Origin: Owenia fusiformis
Taxonomy: Eukaryota > Annelida > Polychaeta > Sabellida > Oweniidae
Direction: 5' to 3'
Length of the DNA stretch: 60,000 nt
NCBI GenBank assembly: GCA_903813345.2
Contig: CAIIXF020000006.1
Span: forward strand, 27,599,936-27,659,935
A program made the translations under genes and the position numbers. This document shows, piece after piece, positions 54,335-60,000 of this stretch. Each line of letters begins with the position of its first letter. The stretch's first letter is position 1. A model generated the notes under the pieces. It searched no databases. It was not told where the DNA came from and saw nothing but the letters and a program-made list of their open reading frames with translations.

Positions 54335-54845
54335 ATAGTAAAACCTGTTTTTTCAAATACACCCCTAATCTGAACATCTACCCCTTTTTATCTGCCATAG
54401 ACTTCATCATTTAAAAAAAGAACTTGAAATCTGAACACCTCCTAATAAGTTTATAAGTTTATAAGTAATTTTCCGTCCTAGGCAGACATTGCCTGTATGA
54501 CAGTTCTGATACTTTTTGAAACTAACGTAGCTTGGGGGCTACTTGTACGCCAGCAATTTCGTAATTGAATTTTAAAGGATGGTGATACCAATGTGCATCT
54601 AGGCGGTTCTTGAACTGGTTGACATGGACTGACTGCACTACGTACTCTGGGAGACTGTTCCAATTGTTTGTTACCCTGTGGCTGAACGTGTTTTGTCTCA
54701 TTGAGGTTTTGCAGTGGGCTTTTAGGAGTAGTTGGGAATTTCCTCTTCTATTGTGTGTTTCTCTTGCTTGGAAATTAGATAATGTTAGGTAATCCAAACA
54801 CTTTTTGCCAGTCTCTTCCTTGTTGAGACTAGACAGGTTTTAATG
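54335..54845. mobile_element. Tigger/pogo-like MITE split by a LINE insertion
   Basis: Left TAGTAAAACCTGTTTTTTCA with TCTGAACA phrases; right GACAGGTTTTAATG. The middle (54440-54832) is LINE sequence, leaving a normal-sized MITE remnant of about 120 bp. Confidence 0.7.
54440..54832 (-). pseudogene. LINE reverse transcriptase C-terminal fragment
   Basis: On the minus strand a frame reads LDYLTLSNFQARETHNRRGN and then RQNTFSHRVTNNWNSLPEYV and VNQFKNRLDAHW. The FSxRVxNxWNSLP and FKNRLDxHW motifs are typical of the end of Jockey/CR1-clade LINE ORF2 proteins in invertebrates. The 5' part is missing. A tail of ACTTATAA repeats near 54440-54470 is a likely LINE 3' terminus. Dead copy. Confidence 0.85.
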
Positions 54846-55807
54846 TATTGAACTAAACTAGTTTATGTAAAGTACATTCAAAATATTCCACGAAAAATAT
54901 TGTTGTTTATTACTTTATTTTGTCAAGACAGTTTGACCTTTCAGTTTGGGTATCTATAAATATAAAAAATGACATGTTAAAAAAGCACATTGTTCCATGA
55001 TAAAACTAAATGTTATTTACCATCACATTGTGGCTGCTGATGAACATGAAGTCTATAAATATATAAAATGATTAACAAAAAATAATCCTTATTAGGGATA
55101 ATGATGGATGACTTATCTGCACACTTTGAGCAAGGATAAACACCCTTATCATGGCTGCTTTAATACAAAAGATTTTTCTCTAGTCACGTTTGCACTGCAT
55201 TAAATTAGGGTTACTTAGAATTACAACGTGATGATAAGTACATTTAAAGGCAGACTATTAGATTCTGAGTGCAATCATCCTTAGTCAAAGGGTATTTCTC
55301 CTCTCTTCACGAGCTATGGTAGAAGCAATTCCCAATCGTGAAGGAAGAATGGAGATACGTGCGCTTAAAGGGGCAACAAGGCCTGTAGAGAGAAAATTTG
55401 AAGATTTTTACTTTTTCTGAGCTATCAGGGCAACATTCTGCTTAACATCTTTTTGCATACCTTTTTTCTCAAAATGTATGGATAAACTATCAATTTCAGC
55501 AATAAGAAGTGTAAATTCAGTTCAAAGCTTCTATAAAGGGAGTCCCACTTATAGATTTTTAAGATTCACCATGTTTCAAGAGGAATATCAGCTGAAATAA
55601 TGTTCATCCAGGGGGTTTCTTTGGAGATAATAAAAATATATGTTAGTCTTCATGAAATATCCAAACTTTAATATATTTTGACATTGGTCCATGAGTGTTG
55701 AATGGACCCTCTGCATGAATTCTTGCACCTTCAAGTATTTGGAGGGTCAAGATTACTTTTTAAAAAAATTGGTATTTCGTTAGTTTAAGGCCAAAATCAA
55801 AGAGTAA

Positions 55808-56220
55808 GGGGAGGCATCAAAAGTTTGATGTCGGATCGAAAACTAAATAAATCTAGTTTTGACTCAGACCCACCCCTCCCCCCCAAAAACTAAATACTGT
55901 GAAAGTTGATCGCTTACTTCCGGTTTGAGAATTTGAAAAATTATTGCTAAACACGATCTAGTTTTTGTTAATTCCTATCGTAATTTGCAGCTTTTAACAA
56001 CTATTGATAGAACAGAATCCATTGGAATGATCTTGACGAAGAAAGCATCAGGTAAAATCTTTATTTTTAAACCATTCCAAGGCATTATGAGTTGAAATTG
56101 CCAAAAATTTGAAATGTTGAAATTTGTCGGATAGCAAACTGAAATGGGTTTGAACCCCCTCCCCCCCTAACTAGATTTATTTAGTTTTCTATCCGACATC
56201 GAACTTTTGATGCCTCCCCT
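55808..56220. mobile_element. GGGGAGGCATCAA MITE (unit 1)
   Basis: Inverted ends GGGGAGGCATCAAAAGTT and AACTTTTGATGCCTCCCC; the arms continue as CGGATCGAAAACTAAATAAA and mirrored TTTATTTAGTTTTCTATCCG. Non-coding. Confidence 0.9.
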
Positions 56221-56665
56221 AACAAGGCATGTACATGACATAATGTCACCACCTAGTTGCTCACAATATCATGAGTTCAATCTGAAGTCAGATCTGAATT
56301 TTTGAGAGCTTGCAGATGATTTTGAAAAAAAATTGAAGTCAGTTTAAACAGCATTTGTTAAGTTATTGGAAGATGTAAGAATTTGTTACAGACACTGTAA
56401 AAAATACGAAATATTCAGGAAAAAATTATGTTTTTATTATATTTATATCAGCTGAAATAATGTTCATCCGGGGGTTTCTTTGGAGATAATAAAAATATAT
56501 GTTAGCCTTCATGAACTATCCAAACTTGAATATATTTTGACATTGGTCCATGAGTGTTGAATGGACCCTCTGCATTAATTCTTGCACCTTCAAGTATTTG
56601 GAGGGTCAAGATTACTTTTTAAAAAAATTGGTATTTTGTTAGTTAAGGCCAAAATCAAAGAGTAA

Positions 56666-57078
56666 GGGGAGGCATCAAAAGTTCGATGTCCGATCGGAAA
56701 CTAAATAAATCTAGTTTTGACTCAGACCCCCCCCCCTCCTCCCCAAAACTAAATACCATGAAAGTTGATCGCTTACTTCCGGTTTGAGAATTTGAAAAAT
56801 TATTGCTAAACACGATCTAGTTTTTGTTAATTCATATCATAATTTGCGGCTTTTAACAACTATTGATAGAATAGAATCCATTGGAATGATCTTGATGAAG
56901 AAAGCATCAGGTAAAATCTTTATTTTTAAACCATTCCAAGGCATTCTGAGTTGAAATTGCCCAAAATTTGAAATATTGAAATTTGTTGGATTGCAAACTG
57001 AAATGGGTTTGAACCCCCTCCCCCCTAACTAGATTTATTTAGTTTTCTATCCGACATCGAACTTTTGATGCCTCCCCT
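56666..57078. mobile_element. GGGGAGGCATCAA MITE (unit 2)
   Basis: Same element carried along by the tandem duplication; differs from the first by scattered substitutions. Confidence 0.9.
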
Positions 57079-57082
57079 AACA

Positions 57083-57320
57083 AGGCATGAACATGACATA
57101 ATGTCACCACCTAGTTGCTCACAATATCATGAGTTCAATCTGAAGTCAGATTTGAATTTTTGAGAGCTTGCAGATGATTTTGAAAAAAATTGAAGTCAGT
57201 TTAAACAGCATTTGTTAAGTTATTGGAAGATGTAAGAATTTGTTACAGACACTGATCGCCAACCACCAACCACAGTCAAAAAAACGTAGACCTTAACAAT
57301 ATGTCACCAAATTCTGGTGG
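57083..57320 (-). repeat. R1 dispersed repeat, diverged - copy
   Basis: CAAGGCATGAACATGACATA, TTGTTACAGACACTG, CGCCAACCACCAACCAC and ATGTCACCAAATTCTGGTGG. The left half is also present in the first duplication unit. Confidence 0.6.
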
Positions 57321-58013
57321 TCTTAAGCGAGGCACAGGCGAGTTATTAAGAGGTATATTGGAATGAAACCCTGGGATTTTGGTCAGAAAGGGGTGAATTT
57401 TAATAAATGAATATTGAAGTTAAAATTTTGCATGTTATCCGTTTAAGGCTCCTGAACTCTAAGCATCTATTGATGCTTATAAGCAACACCTCTTCAAAAT
57501 GTGAGGTGAATGTCATATTTTAGTACAAAGTGTAATACAGCATGTGATATAATATGTGATATACTATGGAGTATGTGACATATGTGACTTGGTTTGAATT
57601 GAATCCCCTATTGACAATAGAACATCATTAACCTTTGATTGGTCAACAATGATTAGAAGATCTCTACTTATTGGCTTGTGTATGTTTAACATTGGGATTT
57701 GCTTAAAACATGTAAAAGTACAGAAGTCAAGATGATATTTGAGTCATGTATTCTCCTAAGGGCTTGCTATGCTTACTGTCAGATAATACCCTGATCACAC
57801 AAAACTTATTCAAATATATATTATACTGATGTGTATGTTAAAAATATACTTTGAAAAAATAATGGTTTGGGGCGGTGGTTTGATTCATCCAGTCTTGACA
57901 TAATCAACTGATTTGAACCAAAAGCAAACATACTGTATTGTATTGTTTGGAATATAATATCACTAAAAATTAATTGAAAAATGATATAGAACTTTTTATT
58001 CAAATGTAAAAAA
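57321..58013. other. Intergenic, nothing recognised
   Basis: AT-rich, with short GTGATATA and GTGACATA repeats near 57540-57590. Confidence 0.5.
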
Positions 58014-58330
58014 TTGGAGTTTATCAGAAAATCCCATATTGAAAAACTTGAAAACCGGTGTCGTAATTTTAAAAACATGAATGACCACCAAAAGACAATT
58101 CTTCTATTGACGAGTGAGGGGATCATATTAAAAGAATCTGCTGACATGATAAAGTATCTAATGATGGGTAGAGACAGGATTCTTATATCAAAGTAACATT
58201 TTATATGTCATTTGAAGAATGTAATCCTATTTTCTTTACTTTATTGCCTATATTTACTGTTATTGAAAATTGTATATTGGATGTACGTTTGGCCCTAAAA
58301 GGGCATCAGTACTAATAAATCCTATTATTC
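58014..58330 (+). pseudogene. LINE 3'-end fragment
   Basis: A 60-residue frame (58014-58196) includes NMNDHQKTILLLTSEGI and MIKYLMMGRDR, resembling the tail of CR1/Jockey-type LINE ORF2. The 3' UTR shared with 43794-43945 follows, ending AATAAATCCTATTATTC. The resemblance is weak at protein level; the shared 3' end is firm. Confidence 0.5.
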
Positions 58331-58856
58331 TATATAGAAAAACTTAAAGGGGCAACAAGGCCTGTAGATAGAACAATATGTTTTAATAAAAACCACTGTA
58401 AAGTCCCCATGATGATAAAAATAGAAATCAAACAATTCGAAAAATTATGAACATGGACCTCATGTCAACAATTTGATTCCCATTTCTGAGTTGGATAAAA
58501 ATTTGTCAGCAGAACTCAGATTTCCAATGAAGGACTCAAATAATAAAAAAATCTGGGTCCCAAGGAAGCAGTTTAACTTTTACCAAAACTACTGTATAAC
58601 TATGAAGATCTTCCTTACAGAAAAACGCAGCAACATACATTTTGCAACATTTGACTTTTAATAAACATTCATTTTTAGGTTTAAAGCAAATGGAACAATT
58701 TTTAAAACAAGAGTTGAAGAATAGGAAAGGTTAATCCTTAGTAACTGAAGTCACAGGTTACAACCATGGGCATTCTAGTTGAAAGCCTTAAATATGTGGG
58801 CAAATATTTTTAGCACAAATATCCTGGTGAAACTCCTGGGTACAATGGTCCTTTTT
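58331..58856. other. Intergenic, nothing recognised
   Basis: Begins with a short GGGGCAACAAGGCCTGTAG copy (58346), then AT-rich sequence with a short frame at 58473-58661 lacking known motifs. Confidence 0.5.
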
Positions 58857-59324
58857 CCATATAGCTTTGAAATCTCGTTTTTAATGAGATCTTAGGAGAT
58901 CTGCATTTTTAACCATTAAAGACTAACTTTTTCTTCTGTTTGATGGCATATTTGAATTCTTTGTGTAATTTTCTATCAAAACAACTTTGATTTGCACCAT
59001 TATTTACCTTTATTCAAATTCTTAATGATTGTCTAGTTGTCTAAAAAGGTCGGGCTAAATCCCCATTCATTGGCACTATGCTGAAAAACCTTTAAAAGTT
59101 CATTTACTCTTAAAGGGATCTCAATTTTAATGTGAAATCACAATGCACGTGTCAATAAGATCATATAGTTATGTTCCAATGATGTTTTAAGTTGATCCAA
59201 ATGGAATTACTTCTTAAATCAAGAAATTAAGTGACTCTGGCAATACATTTACATGTATTCTAGCCCTACCCTTGCCAATACCCATGATGACATCTATTTT
59301 CCATTTATATGGAAAAAGGTCAAT
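58857..59324. repeat. Dispersed repeat, second copy of 31001
   Basis: Same orientation and same ends as 31001-31424 (CCATATAGCTTTGAAAT to TATATGGAAAAAGGTCAAT), with some added sequence (for example GATGGCATATTTGAATTC). Confidence 0.85.
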
Positions 59325-60000
59325 ATCCCAGATGCGAGTAGAAATAATCTTGATTTACGTCATTAAAAATTCACAATTCAGGCAAACTGATATCATATTT
59401 GGAATCTACATGTTAAATTACATTTAGAAATGTGGTTTTGAGAAGAATTTATTCACTTTGAAAATTTAATTTTCTTTGAAACTGTGACTTCTAGGTCGGG
59501 GAGATTCCCCATAGACCCCATGTTGTAAAACCACAAAAAGTGAAATATATTTTCTTGTGTTGGGCAGATAATATTTTCTTTTACTGGACATATTGTAATT
59601 TGTATCAGATACATAAAGGTAATATGAAAAGTGAACCACTAAAACTGATAAGGGAATTTTATAATACCCTGCCATGTTAATCCCCCCGAATCAGCCATCT
59701 GGTGGCGAAACTGGTAACTACCTACTCGCAACTGAGTAATTGGTGAGCATGGTCAGAGCCCTGGCAACAACATGATTTTCCCGGGACTCTTTTTTAGATG
59801 GGACCCATTATTTTACAATTGTTGGGTCACAAGGACCCAATGAAGGACATTGTATTATATACAAATACAGGGTTCGAACTTAACGTTTTAGACTGGTAGT
59901 GAAAATAGTTACCTGACATTTTTTCTAGGTAACTAAATTCCAAAGTAAGGTAGTTGTTTTTACTGGTTGAAAAAATTTCGATAGACACAGTTTTCCTTGA
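59325..60000. other. Window end, no gene recognised
   Basis: AT-rich. CAGGGTTCGAACTTAACG at 59869 resembles the terminus of a hAT-like MITE cut by the window edge; low certainty. Confidence 0.35.

Larger units (their letters stand above)
55585..57254. repeat. Tandem duplication, period 860 bp
   Basis: Unit 1 (55585-56398) and unit 2 (56445-57254) both run from ATATCAGCTGAAATAATG to TTTGTTACAGACACTG with few differences, separated by 46 bp. Each contains a GGGGAGGCATCAA MITE and part of an R1 copy, so the duplication followed both insertions. Confidence 0.93.

Overview
The window is AT-rich animal DNA. Genes are broken into short exons with GT-AG introns. PBX, CTR1 and Ngaro-type sequences together with very dense DNA-transposon debris suggest a marine invertebrate (deuterostome or lophotrochozoan). 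The species cannot be fixed from the sequence. Most of the 60 kb is introns and repeats; the coding part outside the retroelement is only about 1.7 kb.

Left third (1-12.9 kb, + strand): the 3' half of a PBX/extradenticle TALE homeobox gene. It starts at the exon for homeodomain helix 3 and ends at the stop codon. Five exons are phase-compatible, one of them a 45-bp candidate microexon. The introns hold a 31-bp repeat, a 74-bp satellite with a 365-bp higher-order period, a 30-bp minisatellite and several fold-back or inverted-repeat elements.

Middle (19.4-22.2 kb, + strand): a small split gene for a 54-residue Lys/Ala-rich protein resembling an isolated histone H1 tail. A cluster of CCAAT boxes lies upstream. 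Next comes a complete, apparently young Ngaro-type (DIRS order) tyrosine-recombinase retrotransposon (23,255-27,647). It has A1-ORFs-B1-A2-B2 split direct repeats, three intact ORFs, a retroviral-type slippery heptamer at the ORF1/ORF2 junction and an ATGA overlap at ORF2/ORF3.

Right half (28-53.2 kb, - strand): two tandem CTR1/SLC31 copper transporter loci. The complete one (42,274-53,218) has five coding exons giving 209 residues, with a His/Met-rich N-terminus, MxxxM, GxxxG and a terminal HCH. The other (28,068-28,914) shows only the last two exons; its stop codon is replaced and the C-terminal HCH is lost.

The rest is a mosaic of non-autonomous elements: Tigger/pogo-like MITEs ending in CAGTAAAACCTG, a CAGGGTGTC family, a GGGGAGGCATCAA family (one copy inside an 860-bp tandem duplication), a GTCACCACCAC family, CGTAGCC elements, long palindromes, two tRNA-derived SINEs and LINE 3' fragments. 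Several are nested, giving relative insertion ages. No CRISPR array, rRNA or ordinary tRNA gene was seen. All calls are by eye; no database search was run.
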